DNA of 64,000 bases from Cephalotus follicularis (Eukaryota; Streptophyta; Magnoliopsida; Oxalidales; Cephalotaceae), in contig BDDD01000987.1 in the NCBI GenBank assembly GCA_001972305.1, forward strand, positions 38,696 to 102,695, in the 5' to 3' direction. This document shows positions 45,043 to 57,424 of the stretch, one piece after another. Position 1 is the stretch's first letter. Each line of letters opens with the position of its first letter. The notes under the pieces are model-generated. The model was not told where the DNA came from, made no database searches, and saw only the letters and a list, made by a program, of their open reading frames with translations. Position numbers and translations under genes: made by a program.

Positions 45043-47802
45043 TGTGACACCCCGTGTAACTTTTACATGGTTGACGTGCTTAAGACGGAACCATATAAAT
45101 GTTGTTATTACAATTTTCATTTATATTATTATTATTATTATTAGTATATATATATAAAAAAGAGAACAACCGGGCGCGTCTAGATGGCGCTAGACGTGCC
45201 AGGCACAATTAATCAAGACACGGGCGCTAAGTGCCAGTGAAGAAAGAAGAAATAGAGCAGAGAGAACAGAGAGATGAGAGACGCATAGAGAGAGGGAGAT
45301 GCAGAGAATAAGAGAAAGACGCCGGACGAGGCGCCGGAGGCCAGGGAAGATGGCGACGACGTCACCTCTCCTGCCAGGTACCCTTCTCCCTCCTCCTTCT
45401 CTTTCCCTCTCCTTCCCTCTGTTTCGCTCGACTGCCTCTGTCGTCTTGACCGTGCATTTCCAGCACCGGAAATCACACACGGTGGAGCCAGTTGACGTCC
45501 TGGAGGTCCGTTCTTCCTGGCTCGGCCGTAGCTCTGGCGTTTTCCAGCGATTTGATGACGTTTGGACAGCTGAGTAACTCAGCAAGTTTGGTGCAGGTTG
45601 ACCGGTGGCATTGCTACTTGGGGCCAGTCACAGCGAGCCACGAACACTGACGCGTATATCGGAGCCATTGGAAGTTGGTAATGACGTGGCTTGAGTTCTG
45701 GCGAGGCATAATTTCTGCAGGGCAGTTATCTATCCATTTGGTGAGTTTTAAATTTTTACAATTTCTGGCATGTTATTTTACCAATAAAATTTTCTGGTTG
45801 TATTTGATAGATTGTGGGATTCTAGCATAAATGTTGAAGTGTTTGAGAGACATGGTTATGAGTAGTTATTGAATTTAACGGGGGTTAAGGGTGTTGGTGA
45901 ATTTGATTGGTGATATGCAATGGTGGAAACATTGATATGTGTAGTAAATGATTATGGCTGTATTGGAACGGGTAAAGAAGTGATTATAAGCTAATGATAG
46001 TGAATTGTGAGTTTTCTTCCTGTTACTTGTTAATTAGTTGATATATGCATGTTTACACATTGTGTAGAGGTTCTAGTTTAGATAATGAATAATTGAGAAC
46101 ATATGTTCATGTGTAGGCATAGAATTGAAAGTGTTTAAAGGTTTAATGAATGGTATTTGTATGAGTATGTTAATGTTGGAATTATTGAGTATTAAGAGTA
46201 GAGATTGAATGGATTTATGAAGATAACTTACATATGTGCATATATAGGTGAAACATGGATACTATTAGTGGAAAGTGTAAAAATGAGATAGTAAGGTTAT
46301 GTAAGTGGTACAATGCATTTATAAGCGATAAGGAGATTATATGAATACGTTGAAAATGTATTATAAGTTTCTAAGAGAGTACATGTGAATGGTGTGCTAA
46401 TGAATCTTTGAGGTTCATGGATGTTAGAGATTCTAGTATGAATAAAATGGGGAATATAGTGATCATATAGCCTATATGTACATTTTATACATCTCTCGTT
46501 ATATAAGCATGGAAAGTATGCTTATGGATATTGTTAAGTAATAACGTTGTAGACTTGGAATCCTGTATTCGATCCGGAGCCATCGAGGGGTTAACCAGCG
46601 GTTGTTACCTTCCGTAAATCTGTGAGTAGAACATCTCCTTCCTTATCTTTTCTTAATTGTTCTTGAATTTCGATGATGGATGTTTATTCTTATTGTTGTT
46701 ATTCGTATGACTTATTGATATTCTATATTGCCGATTGCCAAGCTTGTTAAAAGCCTTTGTTATTCAATTTCATCATATGATATGACTCGTTTCCTGATAT
46801 TTCCGTCGTTGATTATACTTTGATTTTACTTCTTCAATGTTATATATATATTTGTTGGTAGACCTTATTATGGACTTTTCATAAGACGATTTCATCGTTG
46901 GTTATTTGGGAATCCTTTGAGTATTCTCGCTTGAACTTCTACTATGATATGAGACCTTGTGATCGTATATTCATTTCACCTCTTGATGTCGTATCCGTAT
47001 TGGCTCCTGCGGACATATATTATTTATGTTGTTGTTGTTATATCTTTTGACTTCTACGAAGATCTATTGCGTTTTATTGCTATTGTTATATTCATTCTAG
47101 CTTCGTATTGTCATGTTTGAGTTGTGTTGTTAGCTATGTGCTCTTTTGTGGTTCTTTTATGAGAAGGCTATTGAGGGCCGGATTTGTTGAGTTTGATTGG
47201 TTTACGCATTCTTATACTTGAGCTTTGTTGTCGATGCCGTTGAGCAATTCTTTATTTGAGAGTCCTGTTGTTTTCATATCTGTCCGGTTTCTTGTGACAT
47301 GTGATCTTGGTTGGGATTTGTATCCCGGTTGTCTTCTGTTAACGTATTCATGATTGTGATATGATTCCGAGCGGTTATATGCTTGACGCTCTGGGTGACT
47401 TGGTCACCTTCTCGCACTTGTGACTTGTTATATTATTTTACTTTGTTTTATTCTGATGCTGGGTACCGGGATTATGCATATGGTTCTACTGGTCCAAGGA
47501 GTGGTATATGTTCGACGCTCAACTCTACTTAGCAGGCCCATTGGCCTATGATGGGATGTAATGTGGAAACTGCCCCTAGGTTCCGTACCTGGCTCTGCGG
47601 CATACTATTGTCTATGATGGTATGTTGAGTGTGAGTGCAGCAGAGCTGCTCCATTACCCTCATATTGAACTGTGTTTGGTTGTTAATATATATTGCATGC
47701 GGGTCCCTAAGATGAGGTTGAGTTGCGTGTGGATTTTCTCGGCGAGGGCTAGGGTCCGTGTGGTATATGCCGGCCCCTCGTGCGAGGTATGGATGTTATG
47801 CT
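45043..47802 (+). mobile_element. Plus-strand gypsy LTR, 3' end missing
   Basis: It starts TGTGACACCCCGTG right after the copia gag fragment. It includes an (ATT)n/(TA)n stretch (45122-45160), a GC-rich purine/pyrimidine leader (45170-45600) and a 3' part that, inverted, resembles 34330-35100 and 37680-38280 (blocks with GGTATGTTGAGTGTGAGTGC and GGCCCCTCGTGCGAGGTA). It is broken at 47802 by the Athila-like LTR. The reading frames at 45190-45585 come from the purine/pyrimidine tract and are not supported as genes. Confidence 0.7.
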
Positions 47803-49561
47803 TGATAAGGATTAAAATGTGTGATTTTAATGATTTATTTATTATATTTTTATGCTTGGAATAGACTACTGTGGTGGTGTTTATTTGATTTTCAGGTATT
47901 ATTTAATCATTGCGGGATAAGAGAAAATGAATCTGAAACGCTACTTTTCGAGTTAAAGTGGTTTGAAGTCAAAGATCAGTTAAAGAGTGCACCCACTTAA
48001 GCGAGAGAAGTCAAAATTTAAAGCTCATAAGATATTGAATATTGGGCTCATATTGTTCATAAAATTATTTGAAGCACTTTTAGTTCTTGAGCCGGTTCAT
48101 TCTGAAGCTCCGATGAAGAGATATTAAAAGAAAACAAATGTTGAATCATTAAAACCCATTGATGACATCATGATGACATCAACCATGCATTCTTCAATTC
48201 AATATCACGCCATCTGCCGCAATTCCACATCCATGTAACATCAAGTCCAGCATATCATGCCATCACCATGAGAAGCCCATGCCCATGCTTCAATATGCAG
48301 GCAATATGTCTTCAGCCTAAACAGCAAGCGCCACGAGTCCATATAGCTACACGCCAGCAGCCCATACAATATGCATGCAATCAGTAATCTACAGAGCCAT
48401 CCGCCACATGCGTCCATGCAACAAAGCAACATGCACAGCAAAGGGTCCGTGATGCGCATTAATTCAACGCCAGAGCCCACGTATGCGCACAAGTCCGTCA
48501 ATGTAATACATCAAGCCGCAATTCCAATCAGCCGCCACGTTTTAATTGCAATAATTTTAGGTTTGAGGACTCAACTACATGTATATATGGAGACAATTGA
48601 GACAGAAGGCAGTAGGACGCAGCCGGCAGTGGAAGGATGAAGAATTCATTGAAGATATCTGCTTTCATCATCACGTCCGGCTAAGTATTTTAATCCCTAG
48701 ATGTAGATGAACCCATGTTATATATATATTTCAGTTTTGGTTTCAAGTTTAATTACATGTTTATGAGACACTTTTTCTTGTTAATGTAGTGACAACATTG
48801 ATGATAAGCATTTTTAATATATAAAATCTGTTTTGATGATTTATTGTCAGTAGCTTTACTTCATCTATATCATGCAATATTTTTTTTATGTGATTGAACC
48901 AATGACAACCTTTAACCAATCAACCTTTTGAGAGTATCAATGTAATACCCTGCTTACCTGTACGTAATTTTCTTACGGGTTTTATTTGTTTCGTTTATGT
49001 ATTTGTCCGTTTTATGTTGGGTTTACGTTTTTGGGCTGACTGATACCAGCCTTAGAATTTTTTTGGGTTTGTTATTATGGACTTTGGGCTTTGGTAAATT
49101 GGTTATAGTTATATGTTCTTTAACCAATCAACCTTTTGAGAGTATCAAGGTTTGACAGGATAGGTTGTACCTAGGTTAATTCGGTAAATTTCTGCGCTAA
49201 ACTGAAACTTGTGCCATGAATTTGAATATATATATACATGCGGGGATTCTCACATCTACGGGATTGCTGTTTCATATTACGTTTTCTATATTTATTTTGT
49301 TAGTATACGTTAGATATTTAATTTGAATTGCTTAGTTTTTCATTTCATTAGTTTAATTCAAAACCAATCCTTTTTTCAATTTATTTTATTTGCATTGTTA
49401 GCTTAGATTAAATTAATTTCCTATTCGTTATTTTTGTTTAGTTGGATCATAAGTTTATTTTTATAGCATCTCCTTTTAGCTCTTCATGGGAACGATCCCT
49501 ACTTCCACTTGCTAAATTGTTAGATTAGGGTAATTTTGATTCGGCCTAACGACACCCATCA
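47803..49561 (+). mobile_element. 5' LTR of Athila-like copy 2 (1.76 kb)
   Basis: It starts TGATAAGGATTAAAATGTGTG, matching the 3' LTR start at 60091 (TGATACGGATAAAAATGTGTG), and ends ACACCCATCA just before the PBS. The first 107 bp agree with the 3' copy at all but a few positions. An embedded 177-bp scrap with a 31-bp duplication lies at 48910-49148. No protein is recognised in it. Confidence 0.88.
48910..49148. repeat. 31-bp direct duplication flanking a 177-bp LTR scrap
   Basis: The 31 bases from 48910 (CTTTAACCAATCAACC..., ending GAGTATCAA) recur without change at 49118-49148. Between them, 48941-49117 begins TGTAATACCCTGC, a gypsy LTR-type start, and is unrelated to the surrounding LTR. 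The length of the duplication excludes an ordinary 5-bp retrotransposon insertion. Confidence 0.85.
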
Positions 49562-49566
49562 AAATT

Positions 49567-49584
49567 TGGGCGCCGTTGTCGGGG
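49567..49584 (+). other. Primer binding site, tRNA-Asp type
   Basis: TGGGCGCCGTTGTCGGGG lies 5 bases after the LTR end. It differs by one extra G and one C-to-T change from the complement of a plant tRNA-Asp 3' end, the usual primer of Athila/Tat elements. Confidence 0.85.
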
Positions 49585-49658
49585 AGCGAAGTGAGTGTCA
49601 TAAAAGTAGTTTAGGAAGTTTAGTAAGTCAAAAAAAATAAACAAAACCTTAGGATTTT

Positions 49659-49945
49659 TTGTCCTTTCTTTTTTTTATTGTAGTTAAATGCATGCTAGGT
49701 CGCCGATCGTTGGATTCTGAAATACTTAATTGTGACCTAGAAATTGAAAGAAGCCTTGCTGCCATTAGAGCAAACACCAGAATGGGTGAAAATCATGACG
49801 CACCCCAAAGAGGGCCCTTAATCGAACATTTTACCCCACGTGCATATACCACCGCTTCATGTATTAGGGTGCCTGCTGTCCAAGCTGCTAAATATGAGAC
49901 TAAGTCCAGTATTATTCAGATGTTACCATCCTTTTATGGACTTAC
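49659..49945 (+). pseudogene. gag: Athila-like gag N-terminus, copy 2
   Basis: The frame contains RGPLIEHFTPRAYTTASCI, VPAVQAAKYETKSSIIQMLPSFYGL, the region just before the Retrotrans_gag core in Athila elements (basic/hydrophobic segment ending QMLPxFxGL). The likely start is an internal Met near 49692, since the residues before it are hydrophobic leader. It ends where a gypsy LTR begins at 49946. The gag resumes at 56420 with about 95 codons of core missing. Confidence 0.75.
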
Positions 49946-50284
49946 CACCCCCGATTTGGAACCCGGATAACTCCCGATTCAGGATCGGTGTGTCACACAA
50001 AACTGAACTAAAAACATATTAAAGATCTTAATCTTAATCATCATCAATACGTATGGAACATAAACTGAATCTGAAACATAATATGAAAACTGTCATAAAT
50101 CAAAAATCACAATACTATTTAGATAACTGGCCTATACACGACCATAACACTACTAAAAACATAACCGGATCAAACTCCTAGATGATCCTCTGACATAGGG
50201 TAACTCTCTCATCACACTTGCCCATGTTGTCCCTGAAAACCTGCCACATTGAAAACAAAAACGCGGCTGAGCAAACCTCAGTAC

Positions 50285-50640
50285 ATATATAGAATCATAA
50301 AACTGTTTACGAACAGTTTATGAAACAAAACAGTTACGAAACAACATAATTACGAATCAAAAGAGATACGAATCAAAATAGAACGGTTACGAAACAAAAC
50401 AGAACAGTTACGAATCATAACAGAACGAAACAAAACTGTATCCGAAACAAAGCAGTTTACCAAAACGAAACAGTATCCGAAACAAAACAATATCGTGCTC
50501 AATACAGCGTCTGAAACAAACACGATACGATACAAAACATTTCACGAAACGAAACACTCTACGAAACAGAATAGAACAATTTACGGAACAAAAGAAAATA
50601 GTTTATGAACAGTACGAAACAAACAGATTACGGAATGAAA
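50285..50640. repeat. Degenerate GAAACAAAACAGTTAC repeat field
   Basis: Dozens of partial copies of (AC)GAAACAAAACAG(TTACGAATCA) follow each other in irregular order. The same field is in the other LTR at 55270-55620. Confidence 0.75.
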
Positions 50641-52881
50641 CAAAACATTAAACGATAAACGATAATTTGAAAGCAGTAAGATTTCAAAGTTAACTCAAAC
50701 AGAAATTTTAAGCAATATATCGGTTTAAACATTCTTTCAAATCACATATGAACTTTCATAAAAATCAAATCCATAACTTTCAAAACGTATGACAAACTTT
50801 CCAAAACATAAGTTTCATACTGAGCCACATAACATATCACATATAGCATGGGAGTAGCTAATTCCACATGCCCACTAGAATTGAAGTGTACGGCACTACA
50901 CATATCAATTCTCATAACATATCACATATCCGATCACACATCGGATCATATATCATATACTAGAATCGATTCACACGCCTCTATCATACATAGCGGATCC
51001 ATAAATCCACCTCATGGGATTTATTCATAAGACTCAGAGACGCCGTAGACTAATCACACCGCTACGGAAGTGTCACATCCCCGTGCCAGGCCCATGACGT
51101 GCCTATGGTACGCCCCATAGGTGGGTACAATACTCAGTATTCATTTCAAAAATATTGATTTATCGAAATCAATTTAAAATCACATAAAATATGCTTTCAC
51201 AAAACATATCGGAAAACCGCTCACAACGGTATCGTAACATACATTTCATAACATATCGTATCATTTCATATCATATGTATAAAGTCGGAATCATTTAAAA
51301 TGTCAGACCAACTTTATTTTCGAACGTGTCAAAACCATAAAACATTATCAATTTCATAAACGAAGAAGCATAACGTAAAACTGTTTTCAGTTCGAAATAT
51401 CAGATAGCCAAGGAAACGATATAAATCCGTACATATCCATTAGGCAATAAAACGGGTTTTATTCAATCAAAAATAGATCGATGATAACCAAGAAAGGAGA
51501 TCCATACCAAATACAGAATCTGAAATTATCTCAAATAAAATCAGAAGGATAGCCAAGAAAGAAGGACATCCGTACTTCATTTACAAAAACAAAACCGAAT
51601 TTATCCCAACAATACCGAAGGAGATATCAAGGACCGAAACATCCGTACAAAACATAAAACCGAATTCATTTAAACAAAACCGACAGAGAAATCCAAAGCA
51701 AAGAGAATCCGTACAATAACGAAAGATAAAGCTGAAATTCATTCCTTAACAAACCAGTAGGAGGGTATCAAAGAAAGAGTTATCCGTAGCTCATGCGATC
51801 ACCAAAACAACCTCAAGAATATATATCGAGACTTCTCTAGACCGCTCATCGGTTGTTGCAAATATCTAACAGAAATAAAATCGTTCTCATAAGGACTTGA
51901 AATAAAATCAGACCTCAACTCATGGGTCATTATACACTGATCCTAACCATATAAGATAACAATAGGTTTGCTAAGTCCAATTCGCATAAGTCTCATCTAA
52001 ACATATTTTCGAATTCACTAAGGTAAGTCCAAGTTGTCCAATTCATCCAATTCCAAATCATAATACTAGTTCAGCTCATAATATCGTAAAACGATTACAG
52101 AATTACATAACTCAACTGAAAATAGAATTTAACGGAATAGGGTTCAGAGTTTACCGAAATCAGTCAAAACAGAGCACAGAGCCATAATCACATCGCGGAA
52201 CTGGAACGGATCACACCTATGCGAAGAGCGGAGTCGAAAAACTGTCCGAAAACATGTCACCGGAGACAGCAGCGTGTGGGCACAAGTGCCGCCGCTGGCC
52301 GACGCGTGTCTGTCACGCGTCGCCTGTCAGACACCAAAAGGGGCCGATCTGGAGCGTTTGAGGCCGGTGATCACATATCCATGGCGCGTTTGCCATGGCG
52401 CCGCCTCCTTTGGCCGGAACGAACGCTTTTGACCGTAGTTGACTTTACGTTGATCTGCTTTTCTGGCGTTGCCAAGGGTCGGGGCTGGTCGGGTTCGCTT
52501 CCTCTCTTCGTCAGGATGCCGAATATGTCCTTGGCTTGTCCTGTCGATCACCAGAGCGGGAGAATCGACGCCAAACAGATGCGGGAGAGAGAAGACATCG
52601 CGCACGCCGCTGGAGACGTTGGCCGGTGCAGGGGTTGGGTGCGGTGGACTCAGGAGACTGTGGGGGTTCGACCGGTGCCTTCACCGGTGCCATATCGGTG
52701 GCGTCGCCGGTGACAGCAGCTGAGAGGGGAGAGAGAACGGGAGAGACGGTGGGAGAGAGAGAAAGCAACTTTTAATGTAAAATAGAGTTTTTGAATTTCT
52801 GAAATGCCGAAAATGGTTTTTAACAAATACATAAAAAGCCACAATTATTTTATTTATTTATAGACTTAATATCAAAACCCA

Positions 52882-52912
52882 CTAGGCTAAGGCCAAAACC
52901 CGCTTAGCCTAG
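52882..52912. repeat. Perfect 10-bp inverted repeat
   Basis: CTAGGCTAAG and CTTAGCCTAG are separated by 11 bases. It is conserved in the 5' LTR copy at 56277-56307, about 115-145 bases from the LTR's 5' edge. A structural or protein-binding role is only a guess. Confidence 0.75.
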
Positions 52913-53026
52913 CCAAAAGCAAAACAAACCAAAAAATGGGCAGTCCACAAGCCGGAAAAAATCGACAGCCCATACGAAACAGATCGAAAAGCCCAAAAAT
53001 TCTATACGGAAAAACGGGATATTACA

Positions 53027-53046
53027 TTTCCACCCCCCTTAAAAAG
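53027..53046 (-). other. Polypurine tract of nested element
   Basis: The minus-strand sequence CTTTTTAAGGGGGGTGGAAA ends directly at the LTR start TGTAATATCCCG. Confidence 0.88.
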
Positions 53047-54854
53047 ATTTCGTCCCGAAATCTATAACCCCTACTAACCTGAAACAAACAGATTATCTCA
53101 ACGGAACACACCATATCGTATCAGCGAAAACCTCAAACCATATGTAAAAACAGTACGGATAACCATTACAAACCATACTCTTAGCATTTCTCGAAAATCG
53201 GGCATGATGTATTCGTTTATCGGACTCTATGCCACCTGATAGTCCACAGTTTATATGTTTGGAAATCAACTCTCATATCTCATCACAATCTATATGCTGG
53301 GCTCAACCCGCACCAGACTATATCACAACTAAATCGAATATACCATTTGCACGCGAAGTACAATCCTTTCAATATTCTCAAAGATGAGCTTAATCATATC
53401 CAATAATATCATAAGCACCCAAAAGATAATCATGTCAATGAAATAATGAATTGAGTACATTCTAACTCTTATAATCTCCCGAAAATTGGGCATGTAGTAT
53501 TCGTTTATCGGACTTATACCCCCTGTAAAGAAAACACAATTTATATCCACACTCCCGAAGGAGGAACAATTAGTTATAAATAGGCCTCAGCCCTCAGTAA
53601 ACCACAATCTAAGTCTGAATCATCATTCCAATCTCTCAAGTATGAACTCACGCATATCCAATACATCAACACACATATCATAAGCACTGCCACATGTCGG
53701 TAGGTCGATAACTAAATAAACATATCTCTTAAGTTACCTCTTATACATAACAAGTCTCATAAATCTATACAGTTTAGTTTATAAACAAAACGTACTCTTC
53801 ACAGACCACATAAACAAATCCATATCCATGATCATAAGCAGTGAATGTGTGCAGAGGTGTAGCAGATATATATAATATTGATCATGTGAGATGTATATAT
53901 AGCATAAAAAGATGTGAACAATGCCATATCATATCCATATAAGCCATAACACAATCTATCATTAGTAACTCCACCATATGTCATCATCCAAAGCCTTTTT
54001 ATCCATATCAATCCATGACCATGCTATATCTGTTACATTTCATATCCGTTTACGGTCCATATCCATTTACAACCTATATCTGTTTGTGATTCACAGCCAT
54101 ATAGCATTCCACTAGGAATCGAGAAGTAAACTCCATATGTAGTTGATATCAAGGGTTGACTAAATATATATACAGCCCCATACCGGCATATATAAGTAGC
54201 TAACTGTCATATCAGTTCATTCACAAACTATTTCGAGCATCCATGCAATGCCCACCCATTCAATAATAGTCCATCCGATCACTAACCGTTCAATAACGAC
54301 CCATTCGATCACTGTCTGATCAATAACGATCCATTCGATCACTGTCCATTCTATAACGGGTCACACGATCACTATCCGTTCAACAATGGTCCTTACGATC
54401 ACGAACTATTCAATAACGGTCCTTAACGATACTATGCGATCAATAACGATACACTAGCCATCCATACACTATCCATTCACAATGACCATACATATTCTAT
54501 CTCGATCAACCACTATTCGATACGAAAGCTATTAAGACAACACTTATGCTTTTCGGCCCATTCGATCGATCGCTTAGCATTACGGCTCATTTGGTTGGTC
54601 TTTTAATCGCTATACAGTTGGCTCATACCGTGCATCCTCTTGTGAAACAGCTGACTCGGCTTTCGGATTAACATTCCTTAGTCGTCCGACTCCTCGTGTC
54701 ATCAAGAAACAAAATCGAAACGGAGTAAAACAAAGAGAGACAGAAAACTGGAATACAAAGGACATATCGAAACGACTCTTAAGGAATAGCCCTAACCCAA
54801 ATGTCTACCCATCTCACAGGTCAAACCTAGATAGCTCTTCTAAGGAAAGAAAAA
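53047..54854 (-). other. Non-coding interior of nested element
   Basis: About 1.8 kb between PPT and PBS. It holds two degenerate direct repeats of about 285 bp (about 53170-53455 and 53456-53740, sharing the TCGGGCAT...GTATTCGTTTATCGGACT block) and a 30-bp minisatellite (54261-54450). Frames on both strands are short, and none matches gag, pol or env. Confidence 0.75.
54261..54450. repeat. 30-bp minisatellite in nested element interior
   Basis: Six or more units start exactly every 30 bases (54261, 54291, 54321, 54351, 54381, 54411, 54441). Consensus is about CAATAACGATCCATTCGATC plus ACTGTCCGTT. Differences rise toward the right end. Confidence 0.9.
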
Positions 54855-54859
54855 CCTAT

Positions 54860-54871
54860 TCTCTGATACCA
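54860..54871 (-). other. Primer binding site of nested element
   Basis: The minus strand reads TGGTATCAGAGA four bases after the LTR terminus GGGGGTGTTACA (54876), a tRNA-Met type site. Confidence 0.85.
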
Positions 54872-54875
54872 TAAC

Positions 54876-56419
54876 TGTAACACCCCCGATTCGGAACCGG
54901 GATCACTCCCGATTCAGGATCGGTGTGTCACACAAAACTGAAATAAAAACATATTAAAGATCTTAATCTTAATCATCATCAATACGTGGTGGTTCTAAAA
55001 ATATGAAAACATGTATAATCATGGAACATAAACTGAATCTGAAACATAATCTAAAAACTGTCATAAATCAAAAATCACAATACTATTTAGATAACTGGCC
55101 TATACACGACCATAACACTACTAAAAACATAACCGGATCAAACTCCTGGATGATCCTCTGACATAGGGTAACTCTCTCATCACACTTGCCCATGCTGTCC
55201 CTGAAAACCTGCCAAATGGAAAACAAAAACGTGGCTGAGCAAACCTCAGTACATATATAGAATCATAAAACAGTTTACAAACAGTTTATGAAACAAAATA
55301 GTTACGAAACAACATAATTACGAATCAAAACAGAACGGTTACGAAACAAAACAGAATAGTTACGAATCATAACAGATCAGTTACGAATCATAACAGAACG
55401 AAACAAAACTGTATCCGAAACAAAGCAGTTTACCAAAACGAAATAGTATCCGAAACAAAACAATATCATGCTCAATAAAGTGCCTGAAACAAACACGATA
55501 CGATACAAAACATTTCATGAAATGAAACACTCTACGAAATAGAATAGAACACTTTACGGAACAAAAGAAAATAGTTTGTGAACAGTATGAAACAAACAGA
55601 TTACGGAACGAAACAAAACATTAAACGATAAATGATAATTTGAAAGCAGTAAGATTTCAAAGTTAACTCAAACAGAAATCTTAAGCAATATATCAGTTTA
55701 AACATTCTTTGAAATCACATATGAACTCAAACCGAAAACATGTCGTCGGAGACAGCCGCGCGTGGGCTCACGCGCCGCTGATGGCCGGCGCGTGTCTGCC
55801 ACTCGTCGCCGGTCAGACACCAAAAGGGGCCGATCTGGAGCGTTTGAGGCCGGTGATCACATATCCAGGGCGCTTTTGCCACGACGCCGCCTCCTTTGGT
55901 CGAAACGAACACTTTTGACCGTGGTTAACTTTGCGCCGATATGCTTTTCCGGTGTCGCTAAGGGTCGGGGATGGTCGGGTTTGCTTCCTCTCGTCGTCAG
56001 GATGCCGAATATTTCCTTGGCTTGTCGTGCCGATCACCGAAGCGGGAGAATTGACGCCAGGAGACTGTGGCCATATCGGTGGCGTCGCCGGTGAGAGTGA
56101 CTGAGAGGGGAGAGAGAACGGGAGAGACGGTAGGAGAGAGAGTAGGAGAGAGAGAGAAAGCAATTTTTAATGTAAAATAGGGTTTTTGAATTTCTTAAAT
56201 GCCGAAAATGGTTTTTAACAAATACATAAAAAGCCAAAATTATTTTATTTATTCATAGACTTAATATCAAAACCCACTAGGCTAAGGCCAAAACCCGCTT
56301 AGCCTAGCCAAAAGCAAAACAAACCGAAAAAGGGGCAGTCCACAAACCGAAAAAAATCGACAGCCCATACGAAACAGATCGAAAATCCTGAAAATTCTAT
56401 ACGGAAAAATGGGATATTA
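54876..56419 (-). mobile_element. 5' LTR of nested element, internally deleted
   Basis: It matches 49946-50763 and 52243-53026 of the 3' LTR. About 1.5 kb is missing, with the join near 55727 (AACTCAAACCGAAAACATG). The GC-rich block, the 10-bp inverted repeat and the GAAACAAAACAG field are kept. Reading frames at 55709-56163 are in the GC-rich block and unsupported. Confidence 0.85.
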
Positions 56420-57424
56420 AAGCATGAGTCATGGGAAAGATTAAAGGATCTCATTCGAAAATGTCCCTATCATGTCGTTCCTAAATGGCAATTAGTCCAA
56501 TGCTTCTGTGATGGACTGAGTGCACAAAATAGACAGATGGTGGATGCTTCTTGTGGAGGTACATTCATGCATAAAAATGAGGATGAGGCTTGGCAATTAT
56601 TTGAGTCTCTCAGCGAGAACTCTTTGCATCATTTATCATCCAGAGTAGAGTCCTCCGTAATGGGTACTCAAAAGAAAGGAGGTATTTATGAGGTGAGCCA
56701 ATTTGAGACCATCAAGGCTAAGGTGGACATCCTATCACAAAAGTTAGATAATGTGCTAACCATAGGAATGCTTCCTACGCAATCTACTCAGACTTCTACT
56801 GCACACAAGGCTTGCACCTTATGTGCTAATCCGACACATTACATGAGTGATTGCCCGCTTGCTGTGCATTATCTAGATTTTATTCAAGAACAAGCACAAG
56901 CAATACAAGGATTCTCTAGACCGGGGAATGATCCATTTTCCAACACGTATAACCCGGGATGGAGGAATCACCCCAATTTTTCATGGAAGCAGTCCAATAC
57001 TAGCCAAAATCCCCAGTATAGGCAAGATAATTCCTTTCCTAATCAGAATGCCTATAGGGATGTGCAACAATCGAATTTTCCACCTCAAGTGCCCTTGTCA
57101 AATGAAGATAAACTGGATAAAGTATTATTTGCGTTAGATGGGATCAACAAGAACAGCCAGAAATATGATCAGATCATTCACTCTCATACCCAATCCATCT
57201 CCAAATTGGAAACGCAAATAGGACAGCTAGCTCATATGATGAGAAAGAGAGAAGAAAGCCACCTACCCAGTCAAGTGGTAAGCAATCCGAGAAATCAGGC
57301 TGGACAGTGTTCCTACGTAGAACAAGCCCAAGCAATTACTACCTTAAGAAGTGGTCGAGTAATTGAAGGAACGCAAGAAACTTTCTCAAATCCTGATCCA
57401 ATTCATGAAAAGAATCCTGAATAG
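56420..57424 (+). pseudogene. gag: Athila-like gag C-terminal part, copy 2
   Basis: It starts KHESWERLKDLIRKCPYH, the second half of the Retrotrans_gag domain, and continues LVQCFCDGLSAQNRQMVDASCGG. A CCHC knuckle (CTLCANPTHYMSDC) is at 56816-56857, then YNPGWRNHPNFSWK and a coiled-coil-like region (ISKLETQIGQLAHMM). The frame ends at 57422-57424. The next part continues in another frame (57363 onward), so a shift lies near 57360-57420. The methionine at 56537 is internal and not a real start. Confidence 0.82.

Larger units (their letters stand above)
49946..53026 (-). mobile_element. 3' LTR of nested element (3.08 kb)
   Basis: On the minus strand it starts TGTAATATCCCG at 53026 next to the PPT and ends in the CCCGAATC/GGGGGTG region at about 49946. 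Contents: a perfect 10-bp inverted repeat at 52882-52912, a GC-rich block at 52219-52720, and a degenerate GAAACAAAACAG-type repeat field at 50285-50640. The plus-strand reading frame 52219-52713 falls in the GC-rich block and resembles no protein I know. Confidence 0.85.
49946..56419 (-). mobile_element. Nested minus-strand gypsy-type element without coding capacity (LARD-like)
   Basis: On the minus strand: 5' LTR 56419-54876 (internally deleted), PBS at 54871-54860, about 1.8 kb interior, PPT at 53046-53027, 3' LTR 53026-49946. Both LTRs agree closely (about 95% over the final 167 bases, counted by eye). The interior shows no gag or pol on either strand. That fits a large retrotransposon derivative needing proteins from a partner. 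Both outer termini are damaged: left lacks the TGTAA, right lacks the terminal CA. No target duplication is found. Confidence 0.82.

Noticed and set aside
45190-45585. 131-codon and overlapping frames on both strands
   Set aside because: They cross a purine/pyrimidine tract in a gypsy LTR leader and are open on both strands, which points to composition and not coding.
52219-52713. 164-codon open frame as a host gene
   Set aside because: It lies within an LTR, is repeated in part in the other LTR with frame breaks, and has no recognisable domain; GC-rich composition explains the open frame.
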